Positions 50,182 to 59,669 of a DNA stretch of 64,000 bases are shown here, in pieces; within the stretch, counting starts at the first letter, position 1; each line of letters begins with the position of its first letter. The notes below the pieces were generated by a model. It saw only the letters and a list, made by a program, of their open reading frames with translations. It had not been told where the DNA came from and searched no databases. Source of the DNA: Nocardia brasiliensis ATCC 700358. GTDB lineage: Bacteria; Actinomycetota; Actinomycetes; Mycobacteriales; Mycobacteriaceae. A program made the position numbers and the translations under genes. The DNA lies in contig NC_018681.1 in NCBI RefSeq assembly GCF_000250675.2, forward strand, positions 6,200,001 through 6,264,000, in the 5' to 3' direction.

Positions 50182-52176
50182 TCACCGCCCGTCCGCCCCG
50201 GCGGTCCGGGACAACCCGCTGGCGCGCAGCACGCGGCGCGCGATGCCGGCCCGGATCGACTCGTCGGTGCCGATGATGCGGACGTGGCGGCGGGCGCGGG
50301 TGATCGCGGTGTAGAGCAGCTCCCTGGTCAGCAGGGTCGACTCCGGTTCGGGCAGCACCACCGAGACAGTGTCGTACTGGCTGCCCTGACTGCGGTGGAT
50401 GGTCATGGCGAACACGGTGACCACGGCCGGGAACTGGGTGGGGTGCACCAGATACGGCTCGCTGCCGCGTTGCAGCGCGGCACGCAGCGACCCGTCGGCC
50501 ATGCGCACCACGACGCCGGTGTCACCGTTGTAGATGCGCGCCTCGTGATCGTTCGCGGTGACGAGCAGCGGCTGCCCCGGATACCAAGGCGCATGGTGGG
50601 ATTCGGGCCCTGCTCCCCCGGCGGCCGCCCATTCGGCCGCCATCCGATCCCAGCGCTCGACACCGAACGGACCCTGCCGGTGCGCGCAGAGCAGCCGGTG
50701 CGATTCCAGCGCGGTCAACGCGCCCGCCGCGTCCCCGTCGAGCGCCGCGGCCGTGACCGCACGCGCGGCGTGCACGACATCGGCACGCACGGCGGCCATT
50801 TCGTCGGGTGCGCTGAGCGACAGCTCGTCCCCACCCGCACGCAGCAGCTCGAGCGCGGTGTCGGCGTCGCCCGCACGGACCGCCACCGCGAGGTCCGCGA
50901 TCCGGCCGCCGAAGCGGCGGCCCCGGGTCAGCCGGACGATGCCGCCGCGCAGCCGGGTGCGCTCCAGCACGCTCAGGGCGGCCGGATGCTGTTCCGGCGC
51001 GGCCGATTCCGGCGAATCCGCGCCGAGGACCTGATCCAGCACCGGATTCGGCGTGCCCGCGACCGGTCCCGCGACGAGGTCGGCGAGCACCGCGCCCGCG
51101 TCCACCGAGGCGAGCTGGTCGGGGTCGCCGACGAGCACCAGCCTGGTATCCGGGCGCAGCGCGGCGAACAGCCTGCTCATCATGGTCAGCGACACCATCG
51201 AGGTCTCGTCGACGACGATCACGTCGTAGGGCAGGCGGTTGAATTCGTGATACTTGAACCGGGTGGTGCGGCCGCGCTGCCAGCCGAGCAGCCGGTGCAG
51301 CGTGGCGGCCGTCAGATCGGGCAGCCCGAGCGCCGCCGCCTGTTCGCGCACCGCCTCCTGCAACCGGGCCGCCGCCTTGCCCGTCGGCGCGGCCAGCGCG
51401 ATCCGCAGCGCGGGGAGTTTGGGATTGGCTTTGCGGTGCGCGTCGAGCAGGCCGATGATGCGCGCGATGGTGTGCGTCTTGCCGGTGCCCGGACCGCCCG
51501 CCACCACGGTGGTCCAGTGCGTCGCGGCGAGCGCGGCGGCCAGCCGCTGCCGGTCCGGCGTCCCGTCGGCCGGCGCGTCGAACAGCCGATCCAGTTCGCG
51601 CCGAACGATATTCGGGTCCACCACGGGGTGGTCGCCGGAGCGCTCGGTGAGAACCCGGCGCACGGTCTGCTCCTGCTGGTAATACCGATCGAGGTAGAGC
51701 AGCGGGCCGGAATCGTCGCGGCCCTGCGATTCGACCAGCCGCAACGGCCGCAACGGGCCCGCCGGACCGCCGGTCACCAGCGGACTCACCCGCAGCGCGG
51801 CCACGACCGCCGCGATATCGGGCCACGGCAGGGTCGCCGGGTCGATCCGCTCGCCGGTGTCCCAGGTCTCGTCGGCGTCGATGCCGATCTCGCGCATCCG
51901 GTACAGCTCGAGACAGACCGAGCCGGAACGCACCGCGCGCACGGCCAGGGCGGCCGCGAACAGCACCTCGCCGGTCTCCTCCCGCCCCAAACGGCCGAGC
52001 CGCACCGCGACGTGCACGTCGGCGGCCGAGAGCACGCCCGCCTCGTTGAAGGTGCGCAACAGCCCGGTTCCGCGCTGCGCCAACTGGATCGAGGTCACCG
52101 CGGCCTCCGCTCGCCGGATACACATCGCCGCCGCGCGGCCGCGGCCCGGGTGGTGCTGTCTGCGCTCACCGCACAT
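50182..52176 (-). CDS. recD: Exodeoxyribonuclease V alpha subunit (RecD helicase)
   Basis: This is a 5'-3' helicase subunit of RecBCD. Visible motifs are Walker A VAGGPGTGKTHTIARI, the Q/Ia region ALAAPTGKAAARLQE, Walker B VIVVDETSMVSL, GDPDQLASV and the C-terminal TIHRSQGSQYD with YTAITRARRHV. The length of up to 664 residues fits the family. Its start overlaps the recB stop by 11 bases at 52176; ATG at 52125 or GTG at 52098 could be the real start, because the first about 27 residues look unlike RecD. It is the last gene of recC-recB-recD. Confidence 0.92.
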   Translation of the reverse strand: MCGERRQHHPGRGRAAAMCIRRAEAAVTSIQLAQRGTGLLRTFNEAGVLSAADVHVAVRLGRLGREETGEVLFAAALAVRAVRSGSVCLELYRMREIGIDADETWDTGERIDPATLPWPDIAAVVAALRVSPLVTGGPAGPLRPLRLVESQGRDDSGPLLYLDRYYQQEQTVRRVLTERSGDHPVVDPNIVRRELDRLFDAPADGTPDRQRLAAALAATHWTTVVAGGPGTGKTHTIARIIGLLDAHRKANPKLPALRIALAAPTGKAAARLQEAVREQAAALGLPDLTAATLHRLLGWQRGRTTRFKYHEFNRLPYDVIVVDETSMVSLTMMSRLFAALRPDTRLVLVGDPDQLASVDAGAVLADLVAGPVAGTPNPVLDQVLGADSPESAAPEQHPAALSVLERTRLRGGIVRLTRGRRFGGRIADLAVAVRAGDADTALELLRAGGDELSLSAPDEMAAVRADVVHAARAVTAAALDGDAAGALTALESHRLLCAHRQGPFGVERWDRMAAEWAAAGGAGPESHHAPWYPGQPLLVTANDHEARIYNGDTGVVVRMADGSLRAALQRGSEPYLVHPTQFPAVVTVFAMTIHRSQGSQYDTVSVVLPEPESTLLTRELLYTAITRARRHVRIIGTDESIRAGIARRVLRASGLSRTAGADGR

Positions 52177-55100
52177 CCCCGGCCAGCAGCTCGGACAACG
52201 CGACGATCAGCGGCGCGGGCGGATCCCAGTCGAATACGCCGTGACCCGGCGGGGTTTCGGCGCCGACCATGCCGCGAACGAACAGGTAGCGGGCGCCACC
52301 GAGGTGCCGGGCCGGGTCGTAGCCGGGCAACCGCCACCGCAGATAGCGGTGCAGGGCAACCGAATACAGCAACGCCTGCAGCGGGTAGTGCGAGCGGAGC
52401 ATCTCGGCGGCCATCCGCTCGCGGGTGTAGTGCTCGACGGTGAGATCGCCGGTGCCCAGTCGGTTGGTCTTGTAGTCGACGATCACGTAACGGGTGCCGG
52501 CGCCGTCGGCGACCCGCAGCACGGCATCGATGCTGCCGGTGAGATAGCCGCGCAGCGGAAGATCGTCGAGCGTGGCCAACTGGTCGGCGTACCCGGCGAG
52601 GTCGTCGTCAGCAGGTAGCTGCGCGCGCAGCAGATCGGCGATCCGGCGCAGCGTCGCCGCGGCGGCGCGCGGCGCGTCACCGCCGGCCAGCGGCAACTCG
52701 AATTCCAGTTCGTTCAACCGGTCCCGGCTGGAGATGCCGGCGAGCGCGCCGATATCCATCGGCGTGCGCAGCACGGCGAGCAGCGCCGCGGCGAGCAGGT
52801 CGGGGTCCACCTCGGCCATGAGTTCGCCGATCACGGCCCGGCACCGCTCGCTCACCTCGGCGGCCAGATCCGGTGCGTCCGTATCGATCAGCTCCAGCAC
52901 GCCGTGCACCAGGGTGCCGAACTCCGCGCCGTAGGGCAGCGCGTTCATCAGCGAGGGCACGCCACCGAACACCTCCTCGAGCGCGGCGACCGGCGCGTCC
53001 TCCGGCTCGTCCCCGGGCTCCCGGCCGTCCTCGGGTTCGAGTTCCGGCGCGACCGCGGCGGGTCCGTGCGCGGCGGCGGTCAACGCCGAATACGAAGTCC
53101 GGCGCCAGTTCTGGTCGAGGGTGCGGTCGAAGCGCGCGACGGCGAGTTCGCCGCTCTCCCGCTCGTTGCGCACCCGCTGGATCGTCACGTCCTCGGTACC
53201 CGCCACCGCGGTCACCGAGACGGCCGCCCCCGCTCCCCCGGCCCAGGCCGAAAGCAGCCCTGGCGCAGCGGTATCCGCGGGAACGGACGCGCGCGGCGGC
53301 ACCATGTCGCCCCCGTCGGGCCTGCCGAGCACCATCCGGTGCAGCGGCGAGGCGGCGGTGGTGATCGCGGGCGCCCACCAGGCGACGACCTGGCACATGG
53401 CGCGGGTCAGCGCGACATAGAGCAGGCGCAGTTCCTCGCCCGCCTCCTCGGCTTCGCTGCGCAGCTTGCGTTCCGCGTAGCCGGACGCGTCGGGACCGCC
53501 GACGTCGAGCACCCGCGCACCGTTGTCGTCGTGGAAGAGCAGCGTCGCCGGATACGGGTTCTTCGCGTTGTCCCAGGCGAAAGGCAAGTAGACGATCGGG
53601 AATTCGAGGCCCTTGCTGGCGTGCACGGTGGCGATCTGCACGGCCGCGGCGTCGCGGTCGAGCCGGCGACTGCGGTCGGCGACCGTGCCCGAGGCGGGAT
53701 CACGCACCCGGTCGGCCAGCCAGCGGGTCAGCGCGGTGAGCCCGAGCGATTCGGTGAGCGCCACCTGATCGAGCAGCTGCGCCACGTGGCGCAGGTCGGT
53801 GAGCTGACGCTCGCCGTTCTCGACCGCGAGCAGCCGATGCGCGAGATCGGCTTCGGCCGAGATCTTCTCGAAGACGGCGGCGAAACCCGCGCGCGCGAAC
53901 AACCGGGCCGCGTCGCGCAATTGCGCGCTCACCCGTCCGACCAGATCCGCTCCGCCGCTGTCGATCTCGGCGGCGGTGACACCGAGCAGCGGGGTGCAGG
54001 CGGCGAGGCGCACCCGGTCGGCGCGGTGCGGCTGTTCGAGTGCGCGCAACACCCAGAGCCAATCGGTGGCGCTACTCGTCGCGAACACACTGGTGCCACC
54101 GGCGAGCACCGAGGCCACGCCCACCCGGTCCAGTGCCGCTCGCACGACGTCGATCTGCGAGCGCGTCCGGACCAGCACGGCGATATCGCCGGGACCGATC
54201 GGCCGATACTCCGGCGGCAGTGCGTCACCGTCCGCGTCTGCCGTATTCCGTTGCTGCTCAGCGTCGTTCGACGAGTTACGGGGCCGGTGCGGGGTGGTGT
54301 CCAGCGTCGTCCCGGACTCGAGCAGCCGGACGATATCGGCGGCCAGGTCGTCGGCGACCTTCGCGCGCATCCGGCCGACGGCCGGGAACCCCGACTTGTT
54401 CAGCGGGCCCGCGCCGGTGCGGGTGAGGCACCGCACCCGCAGCGGAGTGCACAGTTCGCCGGGTCCGTTCAGCCGCGACCACGGGCGGGTGGCGGCGACC
54501 GGGTAGACGCTGATCTCCTTGTGCCCCAACGCCGCACCGCCGTGCAGGTGGTCCAGCGCGGCGATCAGCCCCGCGTCGCTGCGCCAGTTGGTGGTGAGCT
54601 CCTTGCGGGTGTCGGCGTGCGCGACCGCGTCCAGGTAGCTGAGCACCTCCGCGCCGCGGAAGGCGTAGATCGCCTGCTTCGGGTCGCCGACGAGCACCAT
54701 CGTGGTGTGGCCGTGGAAGGCGAGGCGCAGGATGTCCCACTGCAGCGGGTCGGTGTCCTGGAACTCGTCGACCAGCGCGACCCGGTAGCGCGCGCGGATG
54801 CGCCGGCAGGCCCGGGGACCGTGGTCGGGATCGGCGAGCACCTCGTGCAGCAGCACCAGCAGGTCGTCGAAGTCGCGCAGCCCCGCCAGCCGTTTGCGGC
54901 GTTCGGTTTCGGCCCGGACGGCGGTCGCGAACGCCACCCGCTCCCCCGCCGCGGATTCCCCGGCGGGCACCAGCATGGCGTGCCGATCCTGTACGGCGGC
55001 CAGTGCCAGGGTGTGTGACTCCTTCACCGTGAAGGGCGGTTCGGCACGGGCGTACCGATTCAGGTAGAGGTCGTCGGCGACCGTGCCGACCAATTCGTCG

Positions 55101-55591
55101 ACCGACTCCACCAGCCGCGCGCCCGGGTCGTGCTCGCCGGCGAGACCGAGTTCGTCGAGCATCCGCTGGCAGAAGCTGTGTGTGGTCGCGATGGTGCCCG
55201 CGTCGAAATCCGACAGCGCGGCGAGCAGGCGGGCGCGCCGGCGCCGCACCTCCGCCGGGTCCGCCTGTGCCAGATAGCGGACCAGGTCGTCGGCGTGCGC
55301 GCGGGCCAGCTCGGGATCCGCCAGACCGGCCGCGACCAGCACGAACCGATCCCGGGTTCGCTCACGCAGCTCCTGCGTCGCGGCCCGGCTGAACGTCACG
55401 AGCAGCAGTTCGGCGACATCGATTACCGCCTCGGCGACATACCGCACCGCGAGCCCGACGATCGCGTGCGTCTTGCCCGTTCCGGCGCTCGCCTCCAGCA
55501 CGGTCGTCCCCGTGGGCAGCGGGCCGTAGGGTTCGAAGGCGTCGGGCCCGTCGACCTCGGGCACCACGAACGAGGTGTCTTGCACGGTCAC
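52166..55591 (-). CDS. recB: Exodeoxyribonuclease V beta subunit (RecB helicase-nuclease)
   Basis: This is the helicase-nuclease subunit of RecBCD, about 1141 residues. The Walker A motif is VLEASAGTGKTHAIVGL, motif II/III lies around ALVDEFQDTDPLQW, motif IV/V around VLVGDPKQAIYAFRG, and motif VI is LRLLYVALTRAMCQVV. The C-terminal nuclease domain has YVIVDYKTNRL (D-Y-K). The GTG at 55591 is preferred because GAGGCGGG is upstream and the domain starts soon after; an in-frame ATG at 55627 is possible. It lies between recC and recD in one operon and would act in double-strand-break repair and degradation of linear DNA. Confidence 0.93.
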   Translation of the reverse strand: MTVQDTSFVVPEVDGPDAFEPYGPLPTGTTVLEASAGTGKTHAIVGLAVRYVAEAVIDVAELLLVTFSRAATQELRERTRDRFVLVAAGLADPELARAHADDLVRYLAQADPAEVRRRRARLLAALSDFDAGTIATTHSFCQRMLDELGLAGEHDPGARLVESVDELVGTVADDLYLNRYARAEPPFTVKESHTLALAAVQDRHAMLVPAGESAAGERVAFATAVRAETERRKRLAGLRDFDDLLVLLHEVLADPDHGPRACRRIRARYRVALVDEFQDTDPLQWDILRLAFHGHTTMVLVGDPKQAIYAFRGAEVLSYLDAVAHADTRKELTTNWRSDAGLIAALDHLHGGAALGHKEISVYPVAATRPWSRLNGPGELCTPLRVRCLTRTGAGPLNKSGFPAVGRMRAKVADDLAADIVRLLESGTTLDTTPHRPRNSSNDAEQQRNTADADGDALPPEYRPIGPGDIAVLVRTRSQIDVVRAALDRVGVASVLAGGTSVFATSSATDWLWVLRALEQPHRADRVRLAACTPLLGVTAAEIDSGGADLVGRVSAQLRDAARLFARAGFAAVFEKISAEADLAHRLLAVENGERQLTDLRHVAQLLDQVALTESLGLTALTRWLADRVRDPASGTVADRSRRLDRDAAAVQIATVHASKGLEFPIVYLPFAWDNAKNPYPATLLFHDDNGARVLDVGGPDASGYAERKLRSEAEEAGEELRLLYVALTRAMCQVVAWWAPAITTAASPLHRMVLGRPDGGDMVPPRASVPADTAAPGLLSAWAGGAGAAVSVTAVAGTEDVTIQRVRNERESGELAVARFDRTLDQNWRRTSYSALTAAAHGPAAVAPELEPEDGREPGDEPEDAPVAALEEVFGGVPSLMNALPYGAEFGTLVHGVLELIDTDAPDLAAEVSERCRAVIGELMAEVDPDLLAAALLAVLRTPMDIGALAGISSRDRLNELEFELPLAGGDAPRAAAATLRRIADLLRAQLPADDDLAGYADQLATLDDLPLRGYLTGSIDAVLRVADGAGTRYVIVDYKTNRLGTGDLTVEHYTRERMAAEMLRSHYPLQALLYSVALHRYLRWRLPGYDPARHLGGARYLFVRGMVGAETPPGHGVFDWDPPAPLIVALSELLAGDVR

Positions 55592-55691
55592 GCGAACACC
55601 CGCCTCTCGACCCGCCGAAAGGGCCATTCTGCCCGGTCGGTGCGCACATCCGGCCCACCGACACGCATGACGCGTCGCACAGCCGCACCGC

Positions 55692-58600
55692 TCACGGCTG
55701 ACCCTGGCTTTCCGCGGTCAGCAAGGGGGCCCACAGGCGCCGGGCGAGCGCGCCGAAGCGGGTGGTCTCGCCGGGCTCCCCGGCCTGGGCCGGGATTTCC
55801 ATCAGGTGTTCCAGGCGCGGCGCGGGGCCCCACACGTAGCGCAGGTGGCGGTCGGTGTGGTCGCCGAACGGGCCGGGTCCGTTCGGGCCGCCGTTGAACT
55901 CGCGCTCCGCGGCGACGACGGCCTCCTCGACGGTGGCGCCGCGGAAACGGCGTTCGGCATACGCGGCGGTGGCGCCCGGCGCGATCGGCAACGGCTCGGT
56001 GAGCCCGGCGTCGCGCAGCGCGACGAGCTCACGCAGGATCGTGCGCGCGGCAGGCATTTCGGGCGCGGTGATCTCCGAACGCCAGGCGGGACGGCCGAAT
56101 TGGCCGCGTCCGGTGGTGACGGCCCGCCAGGACCGATCCTCGGTGACCGCGAGGGCGAGCAGCGAAACCCACGCCGCGATCCGGTGTTTCGGGGCGAGCC
56201 GGGAAAAGGTGGTGCGGACCAGGGTTTCCCCGCGCACCTCGGGCACGGTCCCGGTGAGCCTGCGGCCGTTGCCGAGATCGACCGCGACGTCGACCGCCCG
56301 CACCGGGCCCGCGTAGTCGGCCTGCGACGCGCGGACCAGCTTGTCCACCGTGTGCTCGACCTCGTCCAGCACCGCGGCGCCGAAACCGAAGGGCGGCAAG
56401 GTGCCCCGGCGCCATTCGGCGGCGCGCAGGGCCGCCGGGTCGGCGCCGGTCAGGCGTGCGGCGAGCAGCCGCTCACCGAGTTCCCATTTGGCCAGCCCGT
56501 CGAGTTCGATGGGCAACCGGTCGGCGATGTCCTCGTCGTGTTCCGGCACGCGCAGGCCGAGCCGCTGCCACAGGAACGCGCGCACCGGATGCTCGACGAA
56601 CGAGATCAGGTCGGCCAGTGCGACATCGGCGAGTTCCGGTGTCGACAGCGGCTCGGGCAGGAACGCGGGACGTGGTTGCGCGGGCTGTCCCGCGGACACC
56701 GCGCCGGCCAGCGCCACCGTGTCGAAACTGAACGGCGCGTCGGCCCGGAAATTGCGACGGTCGAAGCCCTGCAACGGATGCCGCGTCACCACCGTGTCCA
56801 TGCCCGGCCCGCCGACGTGCGCCCGCAGCACGTCGAGCAGCTCAGCGACCGGGATGGCGGGCGGGCGATGTGCGCCGCTCACCGGGTCGGCCCCGGTGTG
56901 GAACACCAACAGCTTTTCCTCGGCCGCGAGGACGGCATCGAGCAGCAGCTGACGATCCTCGCTGCGCGGATCCCGTTCGCCGAGTAGTGGATCGCGCTCC
57001 AGCACGTCGTCGCCGTCCACGCCGCCGGCCCGCGGGAACACGTCGTCGTCCAGGCCGAGCAGCACCACCACCCGGTGCGGCACCGAACGCATCGGAACCA
57101 GCGTGCACACGGTCAGCTCGCCGGTGCGGAAGTTGGCCCTGGTAGGGCGGGCGGCCAACCGCGCGTGCAACAGCACCCCGACGTCGGCGAGGCGCAGATC
57201 GATCTCGCCCGCGCGCTCGATCGCGGCGGCGAGTTCGGTGCGCGCCTCGGTGCGCACCCAGGACTGCGAATTCGGTACGTCCGTCAGCAGCTCCAGCGCG
57301 CGGCTCAGCACCGCCGCCCACTCGTGCGCGGGCCGCGGGCCGCGCAGATCGCGCAGGCACACCGCGAGCCGATCGATGAATTCCGCGAACCGGCCGGCCA
57401 GGTCGACATCGTTGCTGTCCACGTCGTCCAGCGGCAACGCGAGATCGAGCCAGTCCTCGGAGGTTTCGCCCGCGGTCACGCCGAGCAGGATCCGGTCCAC
57501 CGCGCTGTTCAAGGTGTTCTGCGCGAAGTCGGCGAGGCCGAAGGCCTGCCGCTGCCGCTGACCGATCCCCCAGCGCGCACCCGATTCGGCGGCCCACTCG
57601 CGCAGCCGCTCGATATCGTCGTCGTCGAAACCACAACGCCGCCGAACGGTTTCGGCCGCCGCCAGATCCAGCACCTGGGTGACGGTGACCCGCCCGTCGG
57701 CCAGCTCGAGCAGTACCCCGATCACCGCCAGCAGCGGGTTGGTGATGCCGCGGCCGCGGTCGGCGAGCCGCACCCGCAGCCCGTGCGCCGGATGGGCCGA
57801 ATCCGGTACGGGCCCGGCCGATCCCGCGCTCTGCTGCCCGAACGCCGCCCGGACCAGCGGGGCGTAGGTCTCCACCTCGGGGCACATGACCAGCACGTCC
57901 CGCGCCTCCAGCGTGGCGTCCGCGGCGAACAGGCCGAGCAGGCATTCGCGCAGCACCTCGACCTGGCGCCCGGGACCGTGGCAGGCGTGCACCTGCACCG
58001 TGCCGTCACCCGCGCGGACCGCGGCGGGCGGCCACCGATCGTCGCGGATGCCCCCCTGGATCGCGCGAAGCAACGTCGTATCCGCTGAATCAGACAGTGA
58101 CTCAGCGGCATTCGCGACCGGATGGTGCGTATCGGTGTCGACCGCGCCGCCCAGGCGCTGCTGCAACTCCCGCACGTCGCGGGCGAGCCCCGCGAGCAAC
58201 GGGTGCTGCACCGCCCCGGCGCTGCGATCGGCCGCGCGGGTGCTCGCCGCGGGCGTCTCGCTCAGCGCGCGCCACATCACCGGGCTCGGATGCGGGAGCC
58301 ACACATGGATGTCCCGGGTCTGCGCGAGGGCGCTGAGCACGGCGAGTTGATCGGTCGCCAGCCGGGTCGCGCCGAACAGCGAGAAGCGCGCGGGCAGCGG
58401 TACGAGTTCCGGTTCGGCGCGCAGCCGTGCGCAGGCGGCGTCGAGCCGCTCCGCCGGGCTCGGCGTACCGACCTCGGCCCGCAGGCGCCGCCACAGTTCC
58501 GGCTGCCACCGCAGATCCTCGGGCACCGGATTGCCCGCAGCGTCGGTGTCCGACGCCGCGGCCCACGCCACGATCAAGGCGGGCCGCTGGCTCGCGTAAC

Positions 58601-59090
58601 TGTCGAACAGCGCGGCCAGGTGCGCGGCGGTGGCGTAGCGGCGCCCGATCCGATGATCGCGTCCGGTGCCGTCCTGCGCGCCCAGATGCCGGGTCAGCAC
58701 CGCGCACCACGGCTGGCCGAGCGAGGCGTCGATCACCCGCAGCAAGGTCCACACCAGATTGTCCGGCGCCCACGGATCGTCTTCGGGCCGGACCCCGCTC
58801 GCCGCGGCCAGCGCCGCGGTGACCAGCGCGGCCGGCGACGGGAACTGGATGTTCGCGGCCACGCCGTCGGTCGACGCGGCGCCGGTGGACGGGGCGAACG
58901 CCATCGCACCCGACGCACCGGAGCCGCCGAGCACCCCGGACAGGCGCTGGGTCAGCCACCGCTCCACGCCTTTCGCGGGCACCGCCACCACCTCCGCCGC
59001 GAACGGGTCCGGCAGCGGCGTGGCCAGCAGCCCGGCCAACTCGTCCGCCAGCACGTCGGCGCGCTCGGCACGGTGGATGTGCAACGGCAT
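55692..59090 (-). CDS. recC: Exodeoxyribonuclease V gamma subunit (RecC)
   Basis: This is the RecC subunit, 1132 residues, which has a helicase-like but inactive fold and scans for Chi-type sites. The start MPLHIHRAERADVLADELA, the block VEVLREC, the DVLVMCPEVETYAPL segment and the GRGITNPLLAVIGVLLEL motif are typical. The ATG at 59090 has GAGAGGG five bases upstream; a longer in-frame ATG at 59180 is unlikely. It is the first gene of the recC-recB-recD operon. The 31-32-bp tandem repeat lies about 210 bases upstream. Confidence 0.93.
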   Translation of the reverse strand: MPLHIHRAERADVLADELAGLLATPLPDPFAAEVVAVPAKGVERWLTQRLSGVLGGSGASGAMAFAPSTGAASTDGVAANIQFPSPAALVTAALAAASGVRPEDDPWAPDNLVWTLLRVIDASLGQPWCAVLTRHLGAQDGTGRDHRIGRRYATAAHLAALFDSYASQRPALIVAWAAASDTDAAGNPVPEDLRWQPELWRRLRAEVGTPSPAERLDAACARLRAEPELVPLPARFSLFGATRLATDQLAVLSALAQTRDIHVWLPHPSPVMWRALSETPAASTRAADRSAGAVQHPLLAGLARDVRELQQRLGGAVDTDTHHPVANAAESLSDSADTTLLRAIQGGIRDDRWPPAAVRAGDGTVQVHACHGPGRQVEVLRECLLGLFAADATLEARDVLVMCPEVETYAPLVRAAFGQQSAGSAGPVPDSAHPAHGLRVRLADRGRGITNPLLAVIGVLLELADGRVTVTQVLDLAAAETVRRRCGFDDDDIERLREWAAESGARWGIGQRQRQAFGLADFAQNTLNSAVDRILLGVTAGETSEDWLDLALPLDDVDSNDVDLAGRFAEFIDRLAVCLRDLRGPRPAHEWAAVLSRALELLTDVPNSQSWVRTEARTELAAAIERAGEIDLRLADVGVLLHARLAARPTRANFRTGELTVCTLVPMRSVPHRVVVLLGLDDDVFPRAGGVDGDDVLERDPLLGERDPRSEDRQLLLDAVLAAEEKLLVFHTGADPVSGAHRPPAIPVAELLDVLRAHVGGPGMDTVVTRHPLQGFDRRNFRADAPFSFDTVALAGAVSAGQPAQPRPAFLPEPLSTPELADVALADLISFVEHPVRAFLWQRLGLRVPEHDEDIADRLPIELDGLAKWELGERLLAARLTGADPAALRAAEWRRGTLPPFGFGAAVLDEVEHTVDKLVRASQADYAGPVRAVDVAVDLGNGRRLTGTVPEVRGETLVRTTFSRLAPKHRIAAWVSLLALAVTEDRSWRAVTTGRGQFGRPAWRSEITAPEMPAARTILRELVALRDAGLTEPLPIAPGATAAYAERRFRGATVEEAVVAAEREFNGGPNGPGPFGDHTDRHLRYVWGPAPRLEHLMEIPAQAGEPGETTRFGALARRLWAPLLTAESQGQP

Positions 59091-59298
59091 CTGCGCCCTC
59101 TCGATCGGTGCGGTGACGGACTGCGGGGGTGGAATTCGCGCGGCTCCTCGGTCGCGCCGGGACCACGCGACATCCCGCACGTTTATACGCCCAACCCCCG
59201 CGCGGCAAGCGCACTACCCGCCGAAGCGCCGTGCCGGTCGACCCATCCGCTGCCGGAGCACCAGCCCGGCGGGGCGGCCCACCCCCGGATCACCCGCA

Positions 59299-59640
59299 CA
59301 GCACGGCAGTCCACCGCCGGACACCAGCTCAGCACGGCAGTCCACCGCCGCATCACCCGCACAGCACGGCAGTCCACCGCCGCATCACCCGCACAGCACG
59401 GCAGCCCACCGCCGCATCACCCGCACAGCACGGCAGCCACCGCCGGACACCAGCTCAGCACGGCAGCCCACCGCCGCATCACCCGCACAGCACGGCAGTC
59501 CACTGCCGCATCACCGGCGCGGCACAGCGATCCATTGCGTCACCCGCGCGGCGCGGCGGCCCACCGCCGGACACCGGCTCAGCACTGCGGTCTGCCGCCG
59601 GATCACCCGCACAGCACAGCGATCCACTGGTTCACCGCGT
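59299..59640. repeat. 31-32-bp tandem repeat (about 11 units) upstream of recC
   Basis: About eleven head-to-tail units of 29-32 bp lie in the 580-bp gap between recC and the GGDEF gene. Units begin CAGCACGGCAG and end either CCGCATCACCCGCA (type A) or CCGGACACCAGCT (type B). The middle is TCCACCG or variants. The first seven units are nearly identical; the last four (from 59520) are degenerate. Unique spacers are absent, so this is a minisatellite-like array, not a CRISPR. Long ORFs across it are artefacts of the repeat. The remaining parts of the gap, 59091-59298 and 59641-59669, show no gene. Confidence 0.85.
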
Positions 59641-59669
59641 GGCACGGCACGCGGCCGCCGGGTTCCTGC

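Noticed and set aside
59299..59460. Chi-like sites within the repeat
   Set aside because: The nearest match to the E. coli Chi octamer is imperfect, and actinobacterial Chi sequences are not predictable from it.
59299..59640. CRISPR array
   Set aside because: The whole 31-32-bp unit repeats with almost no unique spacer and there are no cas genes; it is a tandem repeat.
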